A stretch of 64,000 nt of DNA from Linepithema humile (taxonomy: Eukaryota > Arthropoda > Insecta > Hymenoptera > Formicidae): positions 4,340,001-4,404,000 of the forward strand of contig NC_090133.1 of NCBI RefSeq assembly GCF_040581485.1. Reading direction: 5' to 3'. Position 1 is the stretch's first letter, and each line of letters starts with the position of its first letter. A program made the position numbers and the translations under genes. The notes beneath the pieces were generated by a model. The model had not been told where the DNA came from. It saw nothing but the letters and a program-made list of their open reading frames with translations, and made no database searches. Shown one piece after another: positions 14,158-27,302 of the stretch.

Positions 14158-14224
14158 ATTGACGTATGGCATCCTCGACCCACTTCCGGATTTTTTTACT
14201 TCACCTTTTCTACTTTTCGATACT
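14158..14224 (+). repeat. Diverged local direct repeat, copy B
   Basis: This is the partner of 13771-13830. It keeps GACGT, GGCATCCTCGACC, CTTCCGGAT and ACTTTTCGATA in order, with about eight extra bases relative to copy A. No coding content is evident. Confidence 0.6.
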
Positions 14225-17200
14225 TGAAAATTTTTCAAGCTACGTTAACCGCGGTAAATGCGGCTTTTACGACATCCGTCGACACGGTGGACCGAAATTA
14301 CAAGATTACGCTATTACGTTCGGAATTGACGTTACACAAGCAAATTGCCAAGACTCCTCGCGAGGAAACCGCATTATAGCCGCGCCATTATCAATAGTCG
14401 TCGATCGATATTAGCATAGATTAGCGTGCAATTTCGCTAGTGGCGTACGCGTTTGCTCAGGCGCCACTTAAGGATGGTTAACCGTTCGTTAGCCGCGATG
14501 ATCAAAACGGGGTTTGAACGGCGGGACCCCTCCGTAACCACTCCATGCAGTATCGTACTAATTGCGGCCGCGGATGGCGGTTACTGCTCCTCGGGGTTAA
14601 TTCCCAGTGGCGTAGCCGCGGAAATCGCGCGACGCGGTGGACCGTCCGCGAGTCCGTTTCCCGCTGCCCCTGCGCCCCTGCTGTCAAAGGATTAGACCGA
14701 AATCGCACGAGGAAACGCTCACCGACCAAACATTAGCACCATTACAAGATGCTCGGTAATTACGCGTGATTAATGCTAGCAATTAAAGAAACGCGGGGAG
14801 AAATCGCGTGACGACATGAGCGTCGTGCCGCTCGCTCGTAATCGTCAAACCGCCGTTTCAAGCTTTTCTCGTTATTTCATTTTTCTAAATCTTATTTCAG
14901 AAGAGATGGGCCATTTTAATTGAACATTGTTGGATATCAAATAAATATCGCAACGATGATAGCTCTCTGCGTCGCTTGGATGAGACGTATTAAATGCGCA
15001 CAAATATAATCCAATATTTTTTAAAGGAGTTCGCATCCCTCTCGCCACTCCTAGCGGAATGCGAAGCCACGTGCACTCAACGATTTATGTATACTCAAGG
15101 GAAACAAAGAGAGGAAGAGAGTGGAGAAAGCGAAGAAGGGGAAACGCCCCACGCGTGTCTGCGTATCGTTTATCCGTTATTTATTTCTCAAAATTTGAAA
15201 ATTATACCGCATTTAATACGCCGCTGGTCGCCGCCCCTCCCCCGTGTTTTATTCATGTCGCAATAAATAAGGAACAAAAGACTGTTTTCTGCAAAATAAC
15301 GCATCGAATGCCTACAGAAGGGAGACAGTACACTCTTCCCCTTTATATCCTTCTATCCACAAATCAAATTTCACTATCAAGCTAGTACACAATCGTTTGC
15401 GTCGATAATTATCGCAAGTACTTTCTCCATACATAAATACTTTTTATTTTCAATCACGAGCAATAATTTTGATTACGCAATTCAATTTGTTACATTTCTT
15501 TGAAAATTTATTAAACATGTAAACTATTCTCGTCTTTAATAAAAAGTAATTATTTTAATTTTTACATTTTGTAGTTAAAAAAAATGTATTGTCTTATCCA
15601 AGCAAAAATTATATATGCATATAAAAATCTTTTCTATTAAATTTACATGCCTTGTAATGTGTGATTAAAATAATTAAAAATTAATAAAATTATTACGTAA
15701 ACTTAATTAATATTTATGTATTTTCGTCAAAGACGTGTGGCACAAAGAAAATTAATGCATTTTCCAAGTTTTACAACCAGAAAATATCGTCAACACGACT
15801 ATAGTACAATGAAAAGTTGTCCCAAATTTCCAGCAGTTTGTACTCACTCTCTTTTTCTCTTCCTTTCTGCCTCACACACTAATGCATATTGTAAACGTGG
15901 GTGCGCACGTATACAGGCATAGTTCGTCCGCAGTCTACCGCTTTTAGATGCAATCTTCTTGGCCCCGGCTCGGTAGCCGCTTAAATAATAGATTTTACGA
16001 CGTCGTGACCAAAATGGCCACGTAATATAACTTGGAGGGTTGCTGTAAATTGTGCGCGAGTAGGTACGAGTCGCCGAAGTTCACGTAATTTCGGCCCGCG
16101 CTTTACATTCTCCCACAAGAGCGTATCGTGTGTAAGTCATTACACGAGAGCGTGTAATTGGAGTAACGTAAGTGACGTTATCAACGCCGATCACGGCCTA
16201 CAAGTGCCGGGATACTACATTATATACCATTATCACTTCCGTTATTAAAGTGAATTAAGATACTTTTAAAGCGATGAACTTTTTATCTGTTTCCTGGCGC
16301 AACAAAGGTACGGTCTACTGCTGCTCTTTACAATCTAGCGATTCTATCCATTTTTTAGGGTAAAATCCAGCCGTACTCTAAAGATAAAAATATTACGTAA
16401 AACTCCAATTTTACCGCATTTTGAGCCAACATGAAATAATATTGACATATTAATTTGGCTGCAAATAAAAATATTATTGTCGCAGATAATTCATTAAAAG
16501 CCCGCTGTGATCGTGCGATCGTCAAGAGCGGAAAGTTAAGCGCGCCTTAATGACACAGCCGTGAGATCGTGGCTTATTAATTTTTCGAGAGAAGACCATC
16601 GCGCGCAGCGCACAGTCTCTCTCCCACCGGAGCAGCGAGCGACACTATGGAGATAGAAGGAGCGGCTCTTGGCAGATGGTACCCGAGGGGATATCCTTGC
16701 CCGGGATATCAAGGGTTATACCCGCTGCCACCACGGGGACAGTGGCAACGCGCGCGCAAGTAAAGGGTAACTGATTCTAATCACACGCCCTCGGTGTGCC
16801 GTAACCTACTACGGCGCTATGATGAATGGCCGGAGTGCACCATGACTACCGAATGTGCGGCCAATGTGGCCCACGATATTAATATCTACATGATTGATCT
16901 GCATCGTACAACTTCGGAAGTGCCAAATGCGTCTAAGTGTAATCACGCTGCGAGCAACGCGGGACTATGATGTATCCTATCTTTCCCTTCTCGATCAACA
17001 TTCCAAGTCTTGAAAATATTCAACACGCTGAGAACAAAACAGAAACTACAGTAATCATTGATAGTTATAAATATAAAATATAAAAATAAGAGAAAAACAA
17101 AGAAAAAGTTTGAAAAATAGTATAATAGCACAGAAGAAGCAAAAATTTAATTAATATTACTTGTAATAATTCCTTGAAAAAAGCTACGATTTTAATAATT

Positions 17201-20200
17201 TATTCCAAAAAAAGATAACAAAATTGACTGAACGTATTTTATTCTAAAATTTGCACGGTCGACTACGCCAATTATATTTATACTAGCAGTCTCGATCATT
17301 ATATCGCGAGTTTTCAGTGATTTTCATAGAAAGCAGCTTAAAAAATCGCGGCATGTCTGGTTTACGCTTGTGTTTATAGAAGCGGCACGCCAGAACTCCA
17401 GTATCCGATTCAATTTAGATAACAATCTCGATCGCCGCACGCGCAATAAAAATACGCGGCTCGACCGTACCCGTGAATTATGGAGGCGCCGTATTAAAAT
17501 GGTTTGCAATTTTGTATCTGATTGCGGCGCGCGACACGCTGTATAAGCCATTCGCGTTTCGTTCTGCACGCATAATAAATTTTTTTGCGGGAAAATTATC
17601 CTTCGATCCGAAAACGGTCATTGGTAAAACACAATAATTAGTCGGGAAAAAAAATGAAAATTTCGTATGCATATGCGACGTATGAAGTTTTGGAAACATG
17701 TGCTATATAATTAAATCATTGTAACAGCTATAAGCGTCAAAAGTCTGAATTGTAAAGAGTTTAATAATATTTTTAAATATTTATTTCTGCAAATATATAA
17801 ATATTGAGGAACAATAATAAAGTAATTTTTTTCTATAATTCTTAAAATAATATTTGTATAAAATTCCACAACTTTTCCATCGCGATTACAGATTTTTATA
17901 TACTGCCTAAATGCACGCAGTTTGAATAAATTTAAATTTAAACATTGTGCCATTATGTAATTAAAAAATATATTTATGCAAAGTTGTGAACGAAACCTCG
18001 CTAAGATTTTCAAATCACACAATGGGAAATTACTGACCGAAAATTATTATCAGCCCAAGATCCCCCACACGACATAAAATCAACGTAATTCCACTCGCAC
18101 CTCAGTGAAGGACAACGAGAGATGTCTATTTCTTTTCAACGCACGAGACAATTTTGTCCTAGATAAGATCAAGGACGAAATCCTCCCAGGACCACGCTGC
18201 CGACGTGATCGAGGGAGAAGGGAAAATGATTCCAAGATATCGCCGACATAAAACCTTTAAGGTTCAAATTTGCATGTTACAACCTGTACCCCACCTTCCT
18301 GATCCTCTCTCCTCGGCGTAGACTTTCGCGGCCGCTCGTACGCCCCCGCCATCGCGACTGCCAAATCCGAAAGCTCAGCCTTATCCCTGCTATTTTAAAT
18401 GTAAGATTTTTTTTCTCTCTCTTTCTCTATTTCTCCATTGCTCGTTTTCGCGCACACGCGTAATCTCACCCCATCCAAGGGCAACCGAGACTTCAACCCC
18501 ACCAATCCCGCGCGCGAGTCTCTCAAGCAGTCACTGCTTTCCTTTGTGCGAACAGCCCTTGGTCATTTCGAGGATTTCGCGCTTAAGCCTTCTTGTTTAT
18601 GGGCAAGATCTTTCCGCTATCGGATTTGATATCGGGAGACATCGCCCCGGTGGTTTTTTAAACGGTTTCTAACCCGCAGCGATCTTAATCTGCGAAGCAG
18701 CATCAGACGTCAAGACGAAAAAAAAACATTCGATTGCCACAGCAATCTAACGTGCGCGTTAAATCACCACAGTAAAATAATTTTTTTAATGTTTTTAAAT
18801 GCATTTAAAAAATCGTAGTTATTTTTTTCTAAAAAAAATCTCGAATAATATTATATACTTACTTTTCGTACAAAAACTCACTTATGGTAATGCATTTATG
18901 GTATCAATTCGCTTGTTCTTTGTCAGCTTAAAGCTCAATCTACAATGTACTTTTTTATTTTTGTTTTCTGCCTTTTTGCTTTTATGTAAAAGCATATTTT
19001 TCTTTATAAATACTTTTTTTCGAAAGAAAGAAGAAATTGTGAATCACGGTTTTTCTTGACTCCATGCGACAAACACATAAGAAGCAAAAAGACGAAAGGC
19101 AGAGAGCAAGAAACAATACGCAGAAAGTACATTGTAGATCAGGCCTAAGAATCACTTTGTCAACTTCGCTCAAAAAAGCCAAGGAAAGAAGCCAGAGAAA
19201 CGATGTTTCTTCAAGAGCGATCTTTTTAAGGCGCGGAAGAGCGAGTAAGCGAGCGCACAATTAATTGAACGCCGAGAGTCGCGCCGACGACGGTTGATCG
19301 CGCTAAGTGAGTGCCGTACTAATTGAGATCTCTGCGTCGATACCGGCTCACAGGCGTGCATAAGCGCCTGTGCCAAACAATAACTGTTTGCACGAGGCCA
19401 CCCCTTCTGTTTGCGCAGGCTGCGTGCAAGCACGACGAGGTGGTTGAAAATGAAGCACGCTCCGACGGTGATACCGACCGCGGTGGTAACCGAAGTCGGC
19501 GCGGGGGGAATAGCTCCGATATCGGAGGAGGACTTTAAATTAAAGGACGTCGCGTCTCGTTGGCTCTACTCCGAGCAAACTCCGGAGAACGTTATTTGCT
19601 TACACCTCGACAAATTGAACCCCTACAGCCGGGCGCATCCACAATCGCGTCCGGGCGCGCGCGCACACACACGCCGTTCGTTGCAACGAACGTCTTCCAC
19701 TTTTTCGTCTGTGTCTGTCGAGTTTGTCATTTCGTAAACGGCAATCAACATTTATCCTGAGAAGAATCGAAGAAAAACCGAGCTCGAAATGGTTAACAAG
19801 TGCCAACAATATCAATGAAAGTCGTTATTATAAAAAAAGCTAAAGTATTTTTTTCATTCCTTATGAAACGTCTAATTTACAAACTAAAATACTTCACAAA
19901 TAATAATTTTTTAATAAAATTTTCAAACATTTAGCTCTGTAAAAAAATTTAAAAAACAATAATTAATAAATATTTAAAATAATCTATTTAATATATATCT
20001 ATAAGCACAAGCTTTTTTTGTTGTTTCAGAAGTAGATACGTAATCTTAAAGTTATATTAAAGAAATGCATCTTGCGCAATTGATCATCAATCATAGTAAC
20101 TTGTATCCTATAGTATACTAATCGGTAAATATCTATTGATGAAACTACACACTTTCAGGTCGATGTTACGACATCGAGAGAGTTTACCCGGCCACGAATG

Positions 20201-23090
20201 ACATATAAGAGAATCGAGAGATCGCACTTCAACGTTTTCAATCGTGCGCAGATATTAATATTCATGTAATTACGCGGTAATATGCGATCTTTCACTTTTT
20301 CTATCGGTCCTGTTCCAGGAGTTCCAAGAGTTGTTTGCGCTTTTCCTTGGCCAACTAACTGTTGGGTCTGATTTGCCTATTACGAGAAGAGGTCGCAGAA
20401 ACGCATACGCTATACGTCAGAAAGAGTACTAAAAGACTTTTAGAGAGTTTTACAACTGGCAATGAATAGTAAACAGAGAGTATTTATTTGATCGTTTGTT
20501 ACTTTCGCAGATTATCATTGCATGCGATGACATTGTGTGTCGCATAACATTAACCCGTATGATGACCGAATGCATCCGAGTATTACGCAAGTATTAGTTA
20601 CGAAGAAAATAAATTTTGCAAATAAGTGACATATGTATTACCGCAGAGACACATTTTATTGTGAATAAATATTTCACTCATCTTATTAATATCTATTATA
20701 TAATAGCAAGAAGCTAATCAATACTTGATTATTTGTATTAATTGCAAAATATAAACTATTTAAAAAATATCAAAATAAATATATAATATAAATATATGTT
20801 AAGAATATTTAAAAAATGTGCGTTATATTATGACAAAATCCATTTGAAAAAAATTAATTTGATCAATGATACAAAATTTGCAGTATAAGCATGTCACAAT
20901 TTGCGAATACTTTTGTATCAAGTTGTGAAAGCTAAGGGGAGAAAGCTTTACAACGTTCTCAGCGATAAATATGTTTTAGCGGCTTTATCGATTTCACTAG
21001 AGCCGGGAATGACGGATGACCCGGCGGGACTCCCGGGGACAAATATTTTATGTTTTCTGCGCGCGATATCTGTCGAGCGTTATTTATCTCGAGTGTGTAT
21101 TATTGTTGTTTATTATCTGCCGCTCGGTACATTTAACCTGCATCATTTCCTCGCGCGACACACAATGCCCGAGCGGCGGCAAGATCTCCGAGACGAATAA
21201 TGCCGCGGAATTTCCGGCCGCTGAAATTTCAACTTACGATGGACGAAAGTTGCCCCCGTGTCTCCCCCAACCTCTCGCTGATTTTCGTACGCCCTCGCGT
21301 CGTTTGTCATTGAGATCGTAGAAAGAAGTTCTAACCGCGGGGAGGAAATAAAAAAATATCTCGACAGATAACGCTCGAAGCAGCACGCACGGAAATGTCG
21401 AAGGAGTTGTTGCTCTCATCATGATCGCCTGACACAATGCGATATAAATCTAACACTGTGATAATCAGATAGAAATATATAAAAATTTCACAAAATTATT
21501 TCTGCAAGTACTTTTTGATGCTTGTATGTAAAAATTAATTCTAGCTTTATCCGATTGTGTTTGTAAATTTATTTTTACGCATTAAAAAAATTAATACTTT
21601 TAGAATTTTTACATAAAATTTAGCTGTAAATAAAAATTAAACTTTCAAATTTACACGTCTATAGATTTCAAACTTGAATATTTCCATAAATCAAACTCTA
21701 GCTACGTTCACAGAACGTTTCGCAGTAGCGTACGCGATCAAATGATAACTTTTTTCCGTTTTCTATTGTATACATCAATCGTATATAATGTCATACCGGC
21801 AATCTAAACGCGTTAATCCACATAGGGCGGTCGCGTTGTGCATTGTGAGACGCGGGAACAACAATCTCCCTAATTTCGAGCGTGACGCATTTCGTACGAT
21901 AACTTCTTCATTAATGTTCCCACGCGATCAGCATCGAAACGGGTGCATCGGGAAACAAAAGGGGGCGACAACAAGCAATTGCGGCTAACTCTTGTCGAAC
22001 ATTTCCGGAAACATCGACGATCATTCACGCGACAATGCGATCAGAGCGAACAGTTTTGAAACGAGCAGGTGTAAAATCACGATGCAACTCGTCCAGCAGA
22101 TGGTCAAAAATCACGATGCGTGATTATGCCGATTACCTGATTTCGCCAGTCAGGGGGTAGACTGGCATTCATCTAATATTAGAAGGGCGAGACTCGACTA
22201 ACATATGTAAGGCACATGCGAGAAATTCACGCATGAGAAACGATACAGTTTGCCTCGCGAGGTTTCTACTAATGAGCAATTTCCACCGAATTCGTCCCAA
22301 TGAAATTTCTTCTGCTTTGCTACCCGCCGATTTATTAAACTCACTTAGAATATTCAATTTCCATGATAAAAATATATTATATTAGACTATGTAAATTATT
22401 TACAAAATTAATAAATTAATTGTTAAGCATATATTACATTAAAATCAATATAAAAGTGTTAAATGCAACAGAATTGATACTACATAATTCTTAAAAATAT
22501 AAGAAATTAATATAACTAATTATGATAAAATATATAAAAATAATAATAAACACAATATAAATATTCATTGAATAAGTGTTATTGTAATCATGATGCAATT
22601 TAGAATGTATACGCACCTTTTTCAAAAATTTTTTTTTAAATTTATGAATGTAAAAAATGTATTTTTTAGTGATTCCAACTTTATAATGATTTCTTTAGGA
22701 AAAATAATCTAAACTAATTGAATAAAAAGTACTTTAAACAACAAACTTTTCCTAAAAGGTATATTTTTTAAATATCTTTCTGTATTAACCGAATATGAAA
22801 TCCCTCTCTTTCTCTAACAATAAACGCAATTTTCGAAATCATATAATTTCGTTCGCGCCACGATTCATCTCGACGACGCAGCATATTATCAAGCGAATGA
22901 TCAAGCGGCAGCTCGTCGAGGTGAACGTCGCGAAAGAAGCATGGCAGGTGTCTACAGTTGCCCATCCAATCGGACGAATCTCGAATGGCATCTGCGGGGA
23001 CCACAAATTCCCAACGTGACAATCGTCGCGTCCGTCAACGAGCGGGGAATAAAAAGAACCGCACAGCACACAGGAGGGTCCGGAAGGGGC

Positions 23091-23114
23091 GCGCGAGCGA
23101 GCGAGCGAGCGAGC
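23091..23114. repeat. (GCGA)n tract
   Basis: About six GCGA tetranucleotides in a row are followed by CG-rich alternation. It is a simple repeat inside a CpG-dense block. Confidence 0.85.
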
Positions 23115-23636
23115 AAACGCGCGCGCACGCGGGGGTGGGCGATCACCAACAACCATCCAGCGTACCAGCGGGACGAGCGGCAAATCGACACTGGGTGTTT
23201 TAAAACGAGTGCTATCGATAATCGAAATCGCTCGGGGGTTGCGGTTGCCCAGGGCTTTAGGGTAAATCTCGCGCCACATTCGCCACCCCCTTCTCCCCCC
23301 CCCCTTCCCCGGCTCTCTTTCGTTCTTTCTCCTTCTCGTCTTCCCCGCGTCTCTTTCCCTCTTCTTTCCGCCACGACTCTACCGCCCCTTCCCTCGCTCG
23401 TCATTTTTTCTCTCGCTTCCTCTCGTATCGCAACCCCGTCTCGTTCGCCCTCTCGTGCACGATCCCATCACGTATATATACGCACACGTGCAGACACTTT
23501 CGCCACCCTCGCTTTTACTCCAGATCGCTCTCCCAGTCTCCGATTCCAGTCTCGAGGGTGACCAACCGCGAACATTCTGATACCTAAGCCACCACCGCGA
23601 TCCTTGTGCGGCCTACCACTAACTCGAATCTGAAAC

Positions 23637-23696
23637 TCGCTTTCTCTATCTCGCTTTCTTTTTTTTTTCTCTCTCTCGCTTTCTCGCTCTCTCGAT
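23637..23696. repeat. Polypyrimidine (CT/CTTT)n tract
   Basis: The tract is almost purely C and T on the + strand, including a run of ten T bases. It is low-complexity sequence. Confidence 0.85.
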
Positions 23697-25008
23697 ACTC
23701 TTCACGGGAAACGAGATTAACGACCGCGTTGGCTGACTCCACAAGCATCGTTTAAAACGGGATTATCGGCGCGTTACGTGCGTTCGAATCCCTTTGACTT
23801 CCATTTCCTTTTTTTTTTCTTCTCGAACGCGCGACGCGATCGTGAATGTAAAGAAATCGATCGCACGAGAAGCAACAATGTATTTAATTCATGGAATCGG
23901 ATCTGTCAAATGTTCGTCGTTAACATGTATGCGGCGGAAGGCTTTCAACTAGCGCGCGAGAATTTCATCTCTTTTTCATTAATAGAAAATTACAGCAAAA
24001 ATAAATTACGTATAAAGAAGCGATATAAATTTTTGTCAATTAATTTCAGTAGACATCACTCCTATACTTAATGGATATGAAATATCTATTTAATAATCGT
24101 CTGTATTGCGTAATAATAAAGATTTATTAACATTTGATGTGCCACGAAATTAATATCTCAGAAACTCATCAATTATAATTGATAGGGATTTAATTTACTT
24201 CACTTTCCAGAGTCTGTTTCTAGAAAAACAATTTTAGTTAAAGTACAATTAAGATAATCTCCATAAAAGTGGACCTACGATAACAATTACCAACACCTCA
24301 TAGATCTTCCTATTTAATCGATTTTCTACGCGCAATTGCTTGACGGAATGCATACCGAAATGCGCGTGCGAATTGACGATGCATAAATAATTTCACGGAC
24401 CCCTTTTAAGCGGTAAACCGCCGCGATAGTAGGCAAACGCGACAGTGACAGCAACGGTGGTTATTTCGTAATTCCGGCTTACGCGCGGTCGCGCGGTTTA
24501 ATAAAGTTAACTTCGGGACCGAGCACCGGAGAGAGCCGTACACGCCAGTGACTCTTTTGAGGACGCCATGGAGAGCGAGCGCGAAGGGTGTCTTCGCGCA
24601 CGAAAGACACACCGCGTCGCGGAACATTTCCACCGAAATCCCGGCCCGCACTTCCCGTGGTCGGCATAGCCCGACGCTATTCCCTTTGGCGCGAGAGGTG
24701 AATTCTGACGACGACAACGCGATTCTTCGACGGTGAAACCCCTCAAACGGATCCACGTACACGCGCGCGCGCCACCATGCGTACGTAATCATCGCAGATG
24801 ACAGAATGTGCTGAAAAACTTGGGCTTGTCAAACTCCTCCCACGCGAGAAGATAACGTGTCGGTGTCTACGTACACGTGCTCTACATACACAAAGGAACT
24901 TTATGATAAAAAAAAAATTTTCGGTTTTTCTTTTTCGCGAAAATAATATCAACATATATTATATTAAAAATATTAAAAAATATTTTAAAATTTTGTCCAC
25001 TATGTATA

Positions 25009-25130
25009 TAACTAACAATAAAATTAAGTAAATCTTTTGATTATTCTAAATTCTAAGAATTTAATAATTATTTACATATCTCTTAGAATTTAGAATAATC
25101 AAAAGATTTACTTAATTTTATTGTTAGTTA
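25009..25130. repeat. Perfect 50-bp inverted repeat (hairpin 1)
   Basis: The left arm 25009-25058 is the exact reverse complement of 25081-25130, enclosing a 22-base loop at 25059-25080. Arms and loop are strongly AT-rich. I see no protein coding and no recognisable transposon ends. A second hairpin with the same loop follows immediately. Confidence 0.95.
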
Positions 25131-25145
25131 ATTTTATAGTTAGTT

Positions 25146-25201
25146 AACAAAATTTTTTAAGAATTTAATAATTATTTACATATCTCTTAAAAAATTTTGT
25201 T
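25146..25201. repeat. Inverted repeat with identical loop (hairpin 2)
   Basis: Arms of 17 bases (25146-25162 and 25185-25201) enclose a 22-base loop at 25163-25184. The loop is base-for-base identical to that of hairpin 1 and in the same orientation. Apart from the TAAGA/TCTTA bases next to the loop, the arms are unrelated to those of hairpin 1. Confidence 0.95.
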
Positions 25202-26885
25202 TTGAATACCCTTCATATTCTACATGTAAGATTTAACAATAAATATTTTGATAATTAACTTTCTAATATTTAAATGCCTTGGTAATTAACATTTATCTCC
25301 AATATATAGATTATTAAAAGCTTCAAAAAACATAGATTACAAATAAAAAAATAGAAGAAATAAAACACGTTTAAATTTATTATATATATTAGCTTATTAT
25401 ATTATATTAAATTAATCTCACGGATTCTGAAACGATCTACATAGCAATATAGTGATGCGATCGACACTACGCCAAAACCATGTAATCGCGAGGCGCGGAT
25501 TTCGACGTCGACGCGGTCAGTCTTCGAGCCCGTCATCCCATAACGGCTTAACGTAAGGACTCGACGTTCCGTTATATCGGGCGACAGGCCCGTCGAGAGA
25601 TAAGGCGCGTGACGAGTCTCGGTATATGGGGTGGCGCGGCGACGAGATCAGACGTCGTGTCTCCGGGGGTCGATCGCTCATCTCGGAATAGCGGTTGTTC
25701 GCCACGGCAGCGGCCCAACCCCCCTTATAATCTTCGCTATTCTCCGCCAACTATCTTACATCGATCATCCGGCGGGTTCTATTAAATTTTTCATTGGCCC
25801 CGCAATATACCGCGCGACCTCGAGGAGGCGGACTACCGCGGCCACGATTGTCCCTATGCGTCACCCTGAACGATCGGACGCGACGCAAATAGATCCGAAT
25901 GAGAGAGAACACGCAGAGAGATGTATGTAATACGTTTTGTACAAACACCTGTATCGATGATTAAAGTGAGCTCTCAAAGAGACTTGGCGTCGAACTTTCT
26001 AAAACAAAAATTTAATCTAAGTTTGTTATTCGTCGAAGAGATGACGAAAACTTGTAAAATAAAGTCAGTGTGAAATGCAAAGAATTAATGAGAAAATATT
26101 TCTTTCTTTCGTGTAATTTTGACTTAAATTACATATCAATATTATTTTTATTTAATCCAAATCAGAAACGCGTAACCTTCTTCAATTCATTATATCGAGT
26201 ATTGCGGTTTAAACCCGATTAGTACAAGTTAATTTTCGAACTTTATACCCTCATAGCCTGCTCGATCTCGCATCCTATACTACGTATGAATATATTATAC
26301 AAGGTAGTTCGAAGTTACTACGCAACCTCACTAACTTTTGAGTACGTGGTCTTGTAACTATCAGAAATTGAAATATCGTACCATGGTTATAGCTTCAGAT
26401 CAGCTAACTAACGGTTAATCTGCATGTAACTAAAGTGCAACTCACAATCGATTTTGAACTTTAATGACATCCCGCACATTTACATGTAATATTTATTAAA
26501 CCACGGAAAAATCTCTAGTTTGCATTTTAAATGGTTTCCAAACAAAAATTAATGACTCTTCTTAAGATCGACGACATATATTTCTCCGAAAAACGTAAAT
26601 AAAACAAATTAAATCATTATAATCTGAATATCCGTAAGAATTTTATATTGAAATTTTTTCTAAAAGCTCATATATAATAATTAATAATTGTCACAATTCT
26701 ATAAAACTCTTATCAAATATTTTTCTCAACGATTCTTGAGAGATAACCATGTGTAAGAATTCATGTATTCGCAGTACAGGGGAAATATTGAAAGCAAGAG
26801 CGATAATTGAGTACTTGGTAAAAATGACGGAGTTATCAAGCGAAATCAGATTTCAAAGAACGCCGTCAGGAAAAAAGGAGTTCAA

Positions 26886-26951
26886 GAGAGAGAGAAAGTA
26901 TGTGTGTGTGTGTGTGTGTGTGCGTGTGTGTGTGTGAGAGAGAGAAAGAAA
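26886..26951. repeat. (TG)n tract flanked by (AG)n
   Basis: A (TG)n run with one CG interruption spans about 26900-26936. It is preceded and followed by short AG/AAAG runs, a compound microsatellite. Confidence 0.95.
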
Positions 26952-27238
26952 GGAGAAGTTCGAGTAAGAAGCATTTTATGAAAATTATCTTCAAATAAAA
27001 AAGTAAAACAGATAAAAACTAATGTATGCGGGTGGCGGTGGCAGGGGTGGTTCTCTCCGACGCGATTTACATAGCGGGGCGCTGGCGACGTATAGCGGAG
27101 AGAGCCGCTCCTTAGAATATATCGGCACGCCTTTATGTAGAGTACATAAAATCGCTTTTACCTTCTATTAACAATTCATATTTCTTGCGCAAGAGTCGCT
27201 CGCGATAAAAAGTTATTGGCGTGGAGATTTCCGCGGCT

Positions 27239-27254
27239 CCCTCTCTCTCTCTCC

Positions 27255-27301
<47 letters not shown>

Positions 27302-27302
27302 T
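27239..27302. repeat. (CT)n microsatellite
   Basis: About 64 bases of CT dinucleotides carry a few CCC interruptions. It is a simple repeat. Confidence 0.95.

Larger units (their letters stand above)
13253..25008. other. Non-coding DNA
   Basis: No gene can be supported over this long stretch. It alternates CpG-rich blocks (for example about 13440-13850, 14240-14860, 16500-16960, 18260-18680, 19260-19740, 20990-21330, 21720-22340, 22840-23780 and 24350-24860) with AT-rich spacers. The longest open frame, 206 codons on the + strand at 22941-23561, lies in a C/T-rich and CpG-rich stretch. It is mostly low-complexity Pro/Ser/Arg and competes with similar frames on the opposite strand, so I do not call it a gene. 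Confidence 0.55.

Noticed and set aside
22941..23561. 206-codon open frame on the + strand
   Set aside because: It is mostly Arg/Ser/Pro from CpG- and CT-rich DNA, with equally long frames on the opposite strand (22839-23404). Composition, not coding, explains it.
23765..23800. tRNA B-box-like GTTCGAATCCC word
   Set aside because: I found no matching A box, acceptor-stem pairing or anticodon arm upstream.
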